A stretch of 64,000 bases of DNA from Microbacterium aurum (GTDB taxonomy: Bacteria > Actinomycetota > Actinomycetes > Actinomycetales > Microbacteriaceae): NCBI RefSeq assembly GCF_016907815.1, contig NZ_JAFBCQ010000001.1, positions 1,488,001 to 1,552,000 on the forward strand. Reading direction: 5' to 3'. Position 1 is the first letter of the stretch. Each line of letters starts with the position of its first letter. Both the position numbers and the translations under genes were made by a program. The notes beneath the pieces are model-generated. The model was not told where the DNA came from and made no database searches. It saw only the letters and a list, made by a program, of their open reading frames with translations. This document shows positions 7,800 through 15,698 of this stretch, piece after piece.

Positions 7800-8142
7800 G
7801 CCCCTATAGCTCAGTTGGTTAGAGCAACGGACTTCAACACAAAAATGGAGCGCCGGCGTCGAAATACGCCGGATGAACGCCGCTATATGCTGGAACACCC
7901 TGAGAGCCCGAGGTACTCGTCCGTGCGAGAGCACGGGCAGTGACAATCCGAGGGATTGGGCGATCAGCAGGTAACCGAAAGGGAACCTCAGAGACTACAC
8001 GCGGCGCACCTGACCGGCTCGGCCGAAGGTGAAGATATAGTCCAGACTGCAAGCCGTTTCGGTGGCTGGGGAAACGGTGGCTGGGGAAACTCAGTGCAGC
8101 AGGTTAATCCGTGGGTCCAGGGTTCGAGTCCCTGTGGGGGCA
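7800..8142 (+). tRNA. tRNA-Lys (TTT) split by an intron
   Basis: Two exons, 7800-7834 and 8104-8142, give a 74-nt tRNA. Acceptor GCCCCTA pairs with TGGGGGC, D stem is GCTC/GAGC, anticodon stem ACGGA/TCCGT, T stem CAGGG/CCCTG, with discriminator A at 8142. Joining CTT to TTAA gives the 7-nt loop CTTTTAA and anticodon TTT, so lysine. The interruption lies between anticodon positions 34 and 35, the same place as in cyanobacterial tRNA-Leu(UAA). CCA is not encoded: the next bases are CCC. An Asn reading (5' exon ending one base earlier) is possible by loop length, but the P1 U-G pair and A73 favour Lys. Confidence 0.88.
7835..8103 (+). ncRNA. Group I self-splicing intron
   Basis: A 269-nt intron with the diagnostic R and S core strings CTCAGAGACTACACG (near 7987-8001) and AAGATATAGTCC (8032-8043), which pair as P7. 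P1 forms between exon CTT plus CA and TGGAG, with a U-G wobble at the 5' splice site. P2 is CCGGCGT/ACGCCGG; P3 can be TGCTG (7888-7892) with CAGCA (7965-7969). Hairpins CCGTGC/GCACGG and CAATCC/GGATTG lie between. P8 spans ACCT...AGGT. The last base is G. No homing-endonuclease gene fits. A perfect 15-bp tandem duplication (8061-8075, 8076-8090) lies in the P9 region. Confidence 0.92.
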
Positions 8143-8575
8143 CCCAACGCACAAGGCTCGAACCTTGCCCCAGAGAATCAAGGGCTGGGGTTCGGGCCTT
8201 GTCCGCGTTCGCGGCCCAAGTCAGCGCATCGGCGTTGACCTGGGGATCAAGCAGCATCTCGAAAGGCCGGGCGTTCTCGACGCGCAGCTCGTCGTCCTCC
8301 TCGATGTAGACCTTGGTGAAGAACGCCTGGTTGCACAGTCGCCGGTTGGCGTCGTCGCAGCGCGCGTAGATGTCGGCGCAGTTCACGAGCAGGTTCAGGG
8401 CGTCGTCCAGGTGGGCGCGAGCGTCGGTGTATTCGCCGTGGTGCGCGTCGAGGCGACGGTTCACTTGGTCGAGCTCGCCCAGGATGCGGTCTTGCTCTCG
8501 TTTGAGGACGGCGAGCGGGATCGCGTCGGCGTAGTGGGCCTGCATGAGCCGGTCCTGCTCGTTCTCGCTCTGTGC
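7988..8575 (-). pseudogene. Serine recombinase C-terminal remnant
   Basis: A minus-strand frame encodes only the end of a large serine recombinase: the coiled-coil segment around AHYADAIPLAVLKREQDRI and a tail ending RPFEMLLDPQVNADALTW. In frame it continues upstream of the internal ATG at 8545 as ENEQDRL up to about 8575, where homology stops abruptly. The catalytic N-terminal domain and most of the DNA-binding region are missing. Its 3' end runs into the tRNA-Lys exon and intron, as is common for integrases next to their tRNA target. I read it as the scar of an element once integrated at this tRNA. Confidence 0.75.
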
Positions 8576-9170
8576 GCACGACTGGTCGGCCTATCAGCTG
8601 GCCGAGCAGCTCGGCCGGGGGGTGGCGGAGCTGTGGCCGTCGGCGGATCGTGGCCGATACGCGGTGCTGAACCGGCTGGCCGAACTGGGCTACGTCGCCA
8701 CGCGGCAGGAGCTCACCGGCAAGCGTGCACGCACGATCTACTCCATCACCCCCGCCGGGCGTGAGGCGCTGGCCGCGTGGCTGGGCACCCCGCCGAGGCC
8801 GCCGAGTGTCGAGTTCGAGGGCATGGTGCGCGTCCTGCTCGCCGATCAGGGATCGCTCGACGACCTGCGGGCGACGCTGCAGCAGACGCGCGAGAGCGCG
8901 CTCGCCAATCGGGACATGTTCGCGCGCTACGCCGCCTACATCAGCGCCACCGGAGGCACCTTCCCCGAGCGGCGGCACCTCTTCGCGCTCGCGAACACGT
9001 TCATGATCGGCCACTACGACCACATCCTGCCGTGGACGGAGTGGGCCGAGCAGCAGATCGCGGACTGGCCCGACACCGTCACGCCGGCGAGCACGAACGA
9101 GGCGCAGGTGCGCGACATGCTCGCCCCCGGCCGTGAGGTGTGGGAGCACGACCACCCCGACGGCGCCTGA
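8544..9170 (+). pseudogene. PadR-family regulator lacking its N-terminus
   Basis: From about 8575 the plus strand encodes a PadR regulator starting inside its winged helix: DWSAYQLAEQLGRG, then RYAVLNRLAELGYV, the wing and YSITPAGREAL, followed by the PadR C-terminal helical domain (WTEWAEQQIADWP). The first 20 or so residues, including the first helix, are absent. The open frame begins at ATG 8544, but its first 11 residues read through recombinase DNA and no ribosome site is seen, so the product is probably inactive. The cut matches the recombinase breakpoint: one deletion or excision removed both ends. Confidence 0.75.
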
Positions 9171-9179
9171 CGCGGATCG

Positions 9180-10130
9180 TCAGTGCGCGGTGCGCACCCC
9201 GATGAGGTCGTGGACGAGAACCGCGGCGGCACGGGCGCCCTGGCCCGCGGCGACGATGAGCTGCTGCGGACCGGGGGAGGCGGCATCCCCTGCCGCATAC
9301 AGCCCGGCGACCGACGTGCGCCCCGAGCGATCGGTGACGAGATTGCCGAACTCGTCGCGGTCGAGCTCGATGCCGCCCAGGAAGTCGGGGGCGGGATGCC
9401 ACTGCGGGCGCACGAAGCCGCCCTCGATCTCGATGCGCGTGCCGTCGACCAGGCGCACGGCCGACACGTCGCCGCGGTCGCCCTCGAGGTCGTCGATCGG
9501 GCGGCGCTCGACGACGATCCCGGATGCCGCGAGCTCGGCCTCTTCGACGGTGTCGACCGCGTCCGATCCGTTCGTGAACACGGTGAGACGGTCGGTCCAG
9601 CGGGCGATCAAGCGGGCCCGCGCCGCGAGGTCGGGGGTCTCGCCGATCAGGGCGAGGGGACGGTCCTGCAGCTCCCAGGCGTCGCACGCCGCGCAGCTGA
9701 ACACGGTCATGCCGTAGAACGCTCGCAGGCTCGGGATGTCGGGCAGCGTCTCGCGCAGCCCCGTCGCGACGAGCACCGACCGCGCCGAGACGGCGGGAGG
9801 GATGCCGGCGCCCCGGCCGTGGAGCGCGGCGATGAAGCGACGCTCCCCGCACTCGCGCGGCTGCAACGCGTTCACGACAGTCCTGTCGAGGATGCGGACG
9901 TTCGGGTACGCGCCCAGCTCAGCCCGCGCCAGCTTGCGCAGCTCGAGCGGGGGCACCCCGTCCCGCGTGAGGAAGCCGTGGGAGCGCAGCGTCGCCGCGT
10001 TGCGTGGGCGGCCCGCATCGACCAGCACGACCGAGGCGCGGGCGCGCCCGAGGTTGAGGGCCGCCGAGAGCCCCGCGGGACCGCCGCCCACGATGACGAC
10101 GTCGACCTCGGTGGTGGGCGCGTCAGTCAT
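9180..10130 (-). CDS. Thioredoxin-reductase-like flavoprotein
   Basis: A 316-residue NAD(P)/FAD disulfide oxidoreductase of the thioredoxin reductase type. The FAD motif GGGPAGLSAA is at residues 15-24, the redox pair is CAAC in FSCAACDAW (about 147-150), and the second FAD contact is LYAAGDAAS. It is the last gene of the sulfur block; its ATG overlaps the ferredoxin stop by 8 nt. It could reduce a thioredoxin that feeds CysH, or a ferredoxin-like partner. The NADPH loop (IGETPDLAARARLIARW) departs from the usual GxGxxA pattern, so cofactor use is uncertain. Confidence 0.82.
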   Translation of the reverse strand: MTDAPTTEVDVVIVGGGPAGLSAALNLGRARASVVLVDAGRPRNAATLRSHGFLTRDGVPPLELRKLARAELGAYPNVRILDRTVVNALQPRECGERRFIAALHGRGAGIPPAVSARSVLVATGLRETLPDIPSLRAFYGMTVFSCAACDAWELQDRPLALIGETPDLAARARLIARWTDRLTVFTNGSDAVDTVEEAELAASGIVVERRPIDDLEGDRGDVSAVRLVDGTRIEIEGGFVRPQWHPAPDFLGGIELDRDEFGNLVTDRSGRTSVAGLYAAGDAASPGPQQLIVAAGQGARAAAVLVHDLIGVRTAH

Positions 10131-10452
10131 GACCCTCTCCCTGCGGCGGGAGGGCCTCGATGATCGGGTGGTCCTTGTGGATCACGCCGACCTTGGCGGC
10201 GCCGCCGGGCGAGCCGATGTCGTCGAAGAACTCGACGTTGGCCTTGTAGTAGTCCTGCCACTCGTCGGGCAGATCGTCCTCGTAGTAGATCGCCTCGACC
10301 GGGCAGACCGGCTCGCAGGCACCGCAGTCCACGCACTCGTCGGGGTGGATGTACAGCGAGCGGTCACCCTCGTAGATGCAGTCCACCGGACACTCGTCGA
10401 TGCAGGCGCGGTCCTTGACGTCCACGCACGGGAGCGCGATGACGTAGGTCAC
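10123..10452 (-). CDS. fdxA: Seven-iron ferredoxin
   Basis: A 109-residue ferredoxin with a [3Fe-4S] ligand set C-x7-C-x3-CP (Cys9, Cys17, Cys21) and a [4Fe-4S] set CVDCGACEPVCP, followed by the long C-terminal extension of actinobacterial FdxA (WQDYYKANVEFF). The GTG start at 10452 overlaps the stop of the ferredoxin reductase gene (GTGA), and its stop overlaps the next gene. In this operon it most likely carries electrons from the reductase upstream to the sulfite reductase encoded at 18660. Confidence 0.93.
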   Translation of the reverse strand: MTYVIALPCVDVKDRACIDECPVDCIYEGDRSLYIHPDECVDCGACEPVCPVEAIYYEDDLPDEWQDYYKANVEFFDDIGSPGGAAKVGVIHKDHPIIEALPPQGEGHD

Positions 10453-11849
10453 GGGACGAGCGCTCCGCGCGAGATCTGCACCTGCTCGTCGCGCGGCACC
10501 ACCTTGACGCGCTCGCGGGTGTGCTGGTGGGCCGCGCCCAGCTCGCGCTCGTGCGCGTCGAGGGCGAGCCAGCCGTCCCACGTGGTGAAGGCGACCTCGC
10601 GCTCGTCCAGCAGCTCCAGCACGTCGCCGTCCACCGTCGGAGCGGTGAGGCGGCCGGCGTCCGCGTCGGCCACGAGGTGCGCGATGGTCTCCATCGCATC
10701 GGACTTGGTGTGGCCGATGAGTCCGACCGGCCCGCGCTTGATCCAGCCCGTGGCATACAGGCCGGGGATGGTCGGGGCGTCGTCGGCGCCCGTGACGGCG
10801 GCATCCTTCACGCGTCCCTCGACGTTCGAGACGACGCCTGCGCGCACGTCGAACGGCGCGTCGATGACGGGCGTGCCGTAGTAGCCGACGGCGCGGTACA
10901 CCTGCTGCACCGCGAACTCGCGGAACTCGCCGGTTCCCTGGACCCTGCCGTCGCCGACGGGCTCGTTGCGCTCGAACCGGATGCCGGTGACGCCCGATTC
11001 CTGCGAGCCGAGCACCTCGACCGGCGAGTGGTAGAAGTGCAGGTGCAGACGGCGTGAGGCGCCGGTCGACTCCCGCGTGCGCCAGCTGTTGAGGATGCGC
11101 AGCATGACCTTGAGCTGGTTGTTCGCGGCGTTCGCGGGGTCGGCGTCGACGAAGTCCTCGTCGTGCACGACGATGTCGACGTCCGGCACCTCGCCGAGCT
11201 CGCGCAGCTCGATGGGCGTGAACTTGATGTCGCCGGGACCGCGGCGCCCGAACACGTGCACGTCCGTGACGGCCGAGGACTCGAGACCGGCGAGCACGTT
11301 GTCGGCGATCTCGGTCGGGCGCAGGTCGACGGCGTGCTTCGCGAGCACGCGGGCGACGTCGAGGGCCACGTTGCCGTTTCCGATGACCGCGACCTCGCGC
11401 TGGTCGAGCGGCCATTCGGTGGGCACGTCGGGGTGGCCGTCGTACCAGGCCACGAAGTCGGCCGCGCCGAACGAGCGCAGCAGGTCGATGCCGGCGATGT
11501 CGAGCGCGGCGTCGCGGATGGCGCCGGTGGCGAGGATGACGGCGTCGTAGCGCTCCTGCAGCTCGGCGAGCGAGATGTCGCGGCCGACCTCGACGTTGCC
11601 GATGAACCGCGTGGTGCCGGCATCCAGCATCTCGTGGAGCGAGTTCACGATGCCCTTGATGCGGGGGTGGTCCGGCGCGACGCCGTAGCGGATGAGGCCG
11701 TAAGGCGCGGGCAGCGACTCGAACAGGTCGATCGCGACGGTGCCGCCGGCATCGGCGACCGCGTTGGTCAGGATGTTGCCGGCGTAGATGCCGGCCGGGC
11801 CGGCGCCGACGATCGCGACGCGCAGGTTCTGGGGATTCGACGAGGTCAC
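10449..11849 (-). CDS. fprA: Ferredoxin-NADP reductase, FprA type
   Basis: A 466-residue adrenodoxin-reductase-type flavoprotein. The FAD motif VAIVGAGPAGIYAG is near residues 11-24 and the NADPH motif VIGNGNVALDVAR is near 160-172; TGWIKRGPVGLIGHTK is the conserved C-terminal FAD contact. It transfers electrons from NADPH to the ferredoxin encoded next, for six-electron sulfite reduction. It overlaps cobA by 4 nt upstream and fdxA downstream. Length and motif order match mycobacterial FprA. Confidence 0.92.
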   Translation of the reverse strand: MTSSNPQNLRVAIVGAGPAGIYAGNILTNAVADAGGTVAIDLFESLPAPYGLIRYGVAPDHPRIKGIVNSLHEMLDAGTTRFIGNVEVGRDISLAELQERYDAVILATGAIRDAALDIAGIDLLRSFGAADFVAWYDGHPDVPTEWPLDQREVAVIGNGNVALDVARVLAKHAVDLRPTEIADNVLAGLESSAVTDVHVFGRRGPGDIKFTPIELRELGEVPDVDIVVHDEDFVDADPANAANNQLKVMLRILNSWRTRESTGASRRLHLHFYHSPVEVLGSQESGVTGIRFERNEPVGDGRVQGTGEFREFAVQQVYRAVGYYGTPVIDAPFDVRAGVVSNVEGRVKDAAVTGADDAPTIPGLYATGWIKRGPVGLIGHTKSDAMETIAHLVADADAGRLTAPTVDGDVLELLDEREVAFTTWDGWLALDAHERELGAAHQHTRERVKVVPRDEQVQISRGALVP

Positions 11850-12757
11850 GTGAGAGGGGCCTTCCGGATCAGGGGGTCGAAGTCTTCGCGTGCGAGGGTC
11901 GCGAGCTCGGCGGGCGCGTACGGGCTCAGCCGCACCACGTCGCCCACGACCACCACGGCGGGGGAGCGCACGCCGCGCGCGGCGGCCTGCTGCGCGATGG
12001 TCGAGAGGGTGCCGACCGTGACCCGCTGGCGGGCGCCGTAGCCGTCCTCGACGATCGCGACGGGGCAGTCGCCGCCGCGCTCGCCGCGGGCCAGTGTGAT
12101 CGCCGAGTTGGCCAGGGTGCCGACGCCCATGAGCAGCACGACTGTGTGGTCGCGGCCGCCGCCGAGCGACTCGATCTGGTCGTGCGCGGTCGCCACGGTG
12201 AACGCGGTGGCGACACCCCGGTGGGTGAGAGGGATGCCGGCGACAGCCGGCACCGAGGCGGCACTGGTGATGCCGGGCACGACCTCGACGACGACGCCCG
12301 CCGCCTGGCAGGCGAAGAGCTCCTCGCCGCCGCGGCCGAACACGTACGGGTCACCGCCCTTGAGGCGTACGACCGTCTTGCCGTCGTGGGCGAGCTGCAC
12401 GAGGAGGGCGTTGATCGCGTCCTGCGGCACCGCGTGGTGTCCGGGGCGCTTGCCCACGTCGACGACCTCGGCGCGCAGTTCCACGCCGTCGGCCGCGAGC
12501 CCGTCGAGCACCGCACGGGCGCCCAGGCGGTCCGCGACGATGACGTCGGCGGCCTCGAGCGCGCGCAGCCCCTTGAGCGTGAGCAGTCCGGCGTCGCCCG
12601 GGCCGGCCCCGACGAGCCAGACCTTGCCGGTCGCAGGGGCACTGCGCACCAACTCCTGATGCGCGCGGGCATCCTGCCGGCTGAGTGCCGGTTCCTGCCG
12701 GTCCCGGCCAGAACGGAGGAGTTCGTGCGGGGGAATGCGGCCATCGCGATCGGTCAT
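11846..12757 (-). CDS. cobA: Uroporphyrinogen-III C-methyltransferase
   Basis: A 303-residue SAM uroporphyrinogen methyltransferase making precorrin-2, the siroheme precursor needed by the sulfite reductase of this block. A 45-residue polar lead is followed by the SUMT core: VWLVGAGPGDAGLLTLKG, VRLKGGDPYVFGRGGEE, VPGITSAASVPA and GIPLTHRG. The ATG at 12757 overlaps the stop of the permease gene (ATGA), which fixes the start. There is no oxidase/chelatase domain; the chelatase is encoded separately at 20552, and no precorrin-2 dehydrogenase is seen in the window. Confidence 0.92.
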   Translation of the reverse strand: MTDRDGRIPPHELLRSGRDRQEPALSRQDARAHQELVRSAPATGKVWLVGAGPGDAGLLTLKGLRALEAADVIVADRLGARAVLDGLAADGVELRAEVVDVGKRPGHHAVPQDAINALLVQLAHDGKTVVRLKGGDPYVFGRGGEELFACQAAGVVVEVVPGITSAASVPAVAGIPLTHRGVATAFTVATAHDQIESLGGGRDHTVVLLMGVGTLANSAITLARGERGGDCPVAIVEDGYGARQRVTVGTLSTIAQQAAARGVRSPAVVVVGDVVRLSPYAPAELATLAREDFDPLIRKAPLT

Positions 12758-13680
12758 CGCGCGCCTCCCGTGAGGAGCAGGCCGCGGCGCTTGAGCATCC
12801 GCCGCTCCAGCGGCCCGAAGAAGACCAGCTCGATGAGCACGCCGATGGCGAGGATCACGAGGATCGTGCCGAGCACGCCGGCCAGGTCGGCGAGTTCTCG
12901 CGACTGCTGCAGCATCGACCCTAGGCCGAAGCCGATCGTGCCGCCCATCGCGATGATCTCGGCGGCCATGAGGGAGCGCCACGAGAACGCCCAGCCCTGC
13001 TTGAGCCCGGCGAGGTAGCCGGGGAGGGCCGCCGGGAGGATCACGGCCGTCGCGAGCTGCCAGCGCGAGGCGCCGAGCACGGTGCCGACGCGCCGCAGCT
13101 GCGGGGGCACCTGCTCGATGCCGGCGATGAGCCCGTTGACGATCGACGGGATCGCACCCATGAGGATCACGAAGTACACGGTCGCGTCCGAGAGCCCGAA
13201 CCAGATGATCGCGGCCGGGACCCAGGCGACGGACGGCAGCACCTGCAGGCCCGAGATGATGGGGCCGACGGCGCGCCGGATCGGGCGCACCTCGGCCAGC
13301 AGCAGTCCGATGGGGGTGCCCACGACGATCGCGATGAGGAACCCGATGATGCCGCGCTCCAGGCTCGTCGTGACCGCCTGCTGCAGGCGGCCCGTGTCCC
13401 AGGCGTCGCCGAGCGCCGCCGCGACGTCCGCCGGACCGGGCACGATGTCGGGGCGCGGGTGCGCGATGACGACGTACAGCTGCCACACCACGACGAGCAG
13501 GATCACGAAGACGATCGGCGGCAGCACGCTCGACGCGAAACGGCGCCAGCGGCCGGGGCCCGCGTCGGCGTCAGTCTGCAGCTTGTCGAGGCCGGAGGCC
13601 AGGCTGCGCAGGTCGTCGGGCACGACGGTGGCCGGGTCGCCCAGTGAGCGGCCCACGACGGTGGGGGTCTCAAGCGGCAT
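12754..13680 (-). CDS. ssuC: Sulfonate-type ABC permease
   Basis: A 308-residue inner-membrane permease of the SsuC/TauC/NrtB group. A 50-residue cytoplasmic lead precedes about six helices, and the binding-protein-dependent transport signature is seen as the EAA-like loop GASRWQLATAVILPAALPGYLAGLK split across about residues 205-230. It overlaps the ATPase gene by 11 nt and cobA by 4 nt. Located in a sulfate-assimilation block, it most likely imports sulfonate or another organosulfur compound, or sulfate; taurine and nitrate are alternatives. Confidence 0.85.
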   Translation of the reverse strand: MPLETPTVVGRSLGDPATVVPDDLRSLASGLDKLQTDADAGPGRWRRFASSVLPPIVFVILLVVVWQLYVVIAHPRPDIVPGPADVAAALGDAWDTGRLQQAVTTSLERGIIGFLIAIVVGTPIGLLLAEVRPIRRAVGPIISGLQVLPSVAWVPAAIIWFGLSDATVYFVILMGAIPSIVNGLIAGIEQVPPQLRRVGTVLGASRWQLATAVILPAALPGYLAGLKQGWAFSWRSLMAAEIIAMGGTIGFGLGSMLQQSRELADLAGVLGTILVILAIGVLIELVFFGPLERRMLKRRGLLLTGGAR

Positions 13681-14548
13681 TGCGGCGGATCTCCTTGCGC
13701 AGCTGGTCGGTGATCTCGACCGACAGGGCGGCGACCTCGGGCGACGCGATGCGGCGGCCGGTCGTCTTGGTGATCCGCCACTCCTGCACGATGCGGCCAG
13801 GGCGGCTGCCCATCAGCACCACGCGCTGCCCGAGGCGCGCGGCCTCGCGCACGTTGTGGGTGACGAACACGATCGTGCGCCCCGTGGCACGCCACACGCG
13901 CTCCAGCTCCTCGTGCAGCAGGTCGCGTGTGATGGCGTCGAGAGCGGCGAACGGCTCGTCCATCAGCAGCACCGGCCGGTCCTGGGCGAGGGCGCGGGCG
14001 AGCGCCACGCGCTGGCGCATGCCGCCCGAGAGCTCGTGCGGCCGCTTGTCGGCGGCATCCGCGAGGTTCACCGCATCAAGCAGCGACAGGGCCTTCTCGC
14101 CGCGCTCGGAGCGCGGGACGCCCCGCAGGCGCAGCGCCAGCTCGACGTTGCGCCGGGCGGTGAGCCACGGCATGAGCGCCGACTCCTGGAACATGACCGC
14201 CGACCCGCCGGCGGGGGTCTCGATGGTGCCCGCCGACGCCTGGTCGAGGCCCGCGATGAGGTTGAGCAGCGTGGACTTGCCGCATCCCGAGGCGCCCAGC
14301 AGGCACACTAACTCGCCCGGCGCGATGTCGAGCGACACGTCGTCGAGCACGATGGGGCCGTTGCCGAACCGCTTGGAGACGCCGTCGATGCGGACGGCGG
14401 GAGCGGATGCCTCAGCGGCGGGCGCGACCGGCGCGACGCCGTCGAAGCTCGGGGCGAGCAGGTTCGCGGGCGTTCCCGCCGGGGCGGGTGCGCCCGCCTC
14501 CGGGGCCGCGGAGGCGGACCCGGAGGCGGAAGCGGGAGCGGCGCTCAT
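13670..14548 (-). CDS. ssuB: Sulfonate-type ABC ATPase
   Basis: A 292-residue ABC ATPase of the SsuB/TauB/NrtD group. A Pro/Ala-rich 45-residue lead is followed by Walker A GASGCGKST (about 83-91), Q-loop VMFQESALMPWLTARRN, signature LSGGMRQRVALARA, Walker B VLLMDEPFAALD and the H-loop FVTHNVREA. It energises the permease encoded next. The Pro/Ala lead is unusual for the family and may be a mis-set start; an internal start nearer RIDGVSKRFGNG would give a normal length. Confidence 0.87.
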   Translation of the reverse strand: MSAAPASASGSASAAPEAGAPAPAGTPANLLAPSFDGVAPVAPAAEASAPAVRIDGVSKRFGNGPIVLDDVSLDIAPGELVCLLGASGCGKSTLLNLIAGLDQASAGTIETPAGGSAVMFQESALMPWLTARRNVELALRLRGVPRSERGEKALSLLDAVNLADAADKRPHELSGGMRQRVALARALAQDRPVLLMDEPFAALDAITRDLLHEELERVWRATGRTIVFVTHNVREAARLGQRVVLMGSRPGRIVQEWRITKTTGRRIASPEVAALSVEITDQLRKEIRRNAA

Positions 14549-14549
14549 G

Positions 14550-15638
14550 TCAGTCCTTGCCGAGCCCTGCGGCCGAGACGGTGTCTTCGCCCTCGGCCTT
14601 GAGCTGCTTGTTGAGCAGGCGCAGGTCGAACAGCCCGTCGATCGAGCCCTTCTTCTGCGTGCCCGCGTCGATGCCGTTCTGCACGAGCGTCTCGAACGTG
14701 TCGGCGACAGGGTCGACCGAGAAGGTCACGTGCTCCAGCGCGCGCTCGATGACGGCGTCGTCGAGCGGCTTGCCGGTCTCCTTCTCGATGGCGCCGTTGA
14801 TGACCGCGGGGGCCTCGTCGGGGTTGTCGGCGATCCACTTGACGGCGGCCTCGTGGCCCTTCAGCAGCTCGGCGACCACGTCGGGGTGCTCGTCCAGGAA
14901 CTGCTTGCGCACGAGCAGCACCGTCGTCGGGAACTCTCCGTCGTCCCACAGGTCGGCCTCGTCCTGCAGCACGTGCGCGCCGGCGTCGAGGATGAGGCGC
15001 GACACCCACGGCTCGGGGAGCCACGCGCCGTCGAGCTGGCCCTGCTGGAACAGGGTCAGGGTCTGCGCGTTCTCGGTGGGGGTGACGTGGACGTCGCCGC
15101 CGCCGGAGGTGTCGGTCGTGTAGCCCTCGTCGCTCAGCCACTTGCGCAGCGCCACGTCCTGCGTGTTGCCGAGCTGCGGCGAGGCGAGGGTCGTGCCCTT
15201 GAGGTCTTCGGGCGAGTCGATGCCGTCGCGCACCACCAGCGCCGCGCCGCCGATGGCCGCGCCGGCCACGATGCGCGCGGATTCGCCGCCGGACTGGATG
15301 AAGGTGTTGATCGACGGGTTCGGCCCGATGTAGGTAGCGTCGATCGCTCCGGCCGACAGCGCCTCGATGGCGGCGGGGCCGGCGTTGAACACCTGCGTGG
15401 TGATCTTCACGTCGTCGCCGAGCTCGTCGGCGAACAGGCCCTCCTCGAGGCCCACCAGCGCGGGCGCGTGGGTGACGTTGGCGAAATAGCCCAGGCGCAC
15501 CTCGTTCACCGACGGTGCGCTCGAGGTGGGCTCTGCGGCGGGCTTGTCGGTCGCGGCGGCGGAGGCGCAGCCGGCCATCATCGCCGCTACGAGTCCCAGG
15601 GTGGTGATTGCGGTCGTGGTGCGGACGATCTTGTTCAC
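14550..15638 (-). CDS. ssuA: Sulfonate-type ABC binding lipoprotein
   Basis: A 362-residue lipoprotein with a signal sequence ending in lipobox MMAGC (Cys near residue 24), and an SsuA/NMT1-like body: LGYFANVTHAPALVGLEEGLF and GAIDATYIGPNPSINTFIQS are typical of aliphatic-sulfonate and taurine receptors. It starts 60 nt after cysN, and only 1 nt separates its stop from the ATPase start. A strong ribosome site (AGGAGGCGACACC) precedes the ATG. Ligand identity is inferred from context. Confidence 0.87.
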   Translation of the reverse strand: MNKIVRTTTAITTLGLVAAMMAGCASAAATDKPAAEPTSSAPSVNEVRLGYFANVTHAPALVGLEEGLFADELGDDVKITTQVFNAGPAAIEALSAGAIDATYIGPNPSINTFIQSGGESARIVAGAAIGGAALVVRDGIDSPEDLKGTTLASPQLGNTQDVALRKWLSDEGYTTDTSGGGDVHVTPTENAQTLTLFQQGQLDGAWLPEPWVSRLILDAGAHVLQDEADLWDDGEFPTTVLLVRKQFLDEHPDVVAELLKGHEAAVKWIADNPDEAPAVINGAIEKETGKPLDDAVIERALEHVTFSVDPVADTFETLVQNGIDAGTQKKGSIDGLFDLRLLNKQLKAEGEDTVSAAGLGKD

Positions 15639-15698
15639 GGTGTCGCCTCCTTAGGTCGGGTGGTGCTCAATGGGTGTGGGATGTGTGCGCGCGACGGG

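Noticed and set aside
7834..8104. tRNA-Asn(GTT) as the identity of the split tRNA
   Set aside because: A 5' exon one base shorter also gives a 7-nt loop, but then the splice-site base would not be the U of the P1 U-G wobble, and A73 suits Lys, not Asn.
7956..8309. Open frame within the group I intron as a homing endonuclease
   Set aside because: It runs out of the intron through the tRNA exon and lacks LAGLIDADG, HNH or GIY-YIG motifs.
8111..8764. Plus-strand gene across the tRNA 3' exon and recombinase remnant
   Set aside because: Antisense to a recognisable recombinase tail and starts inside a tRNA.
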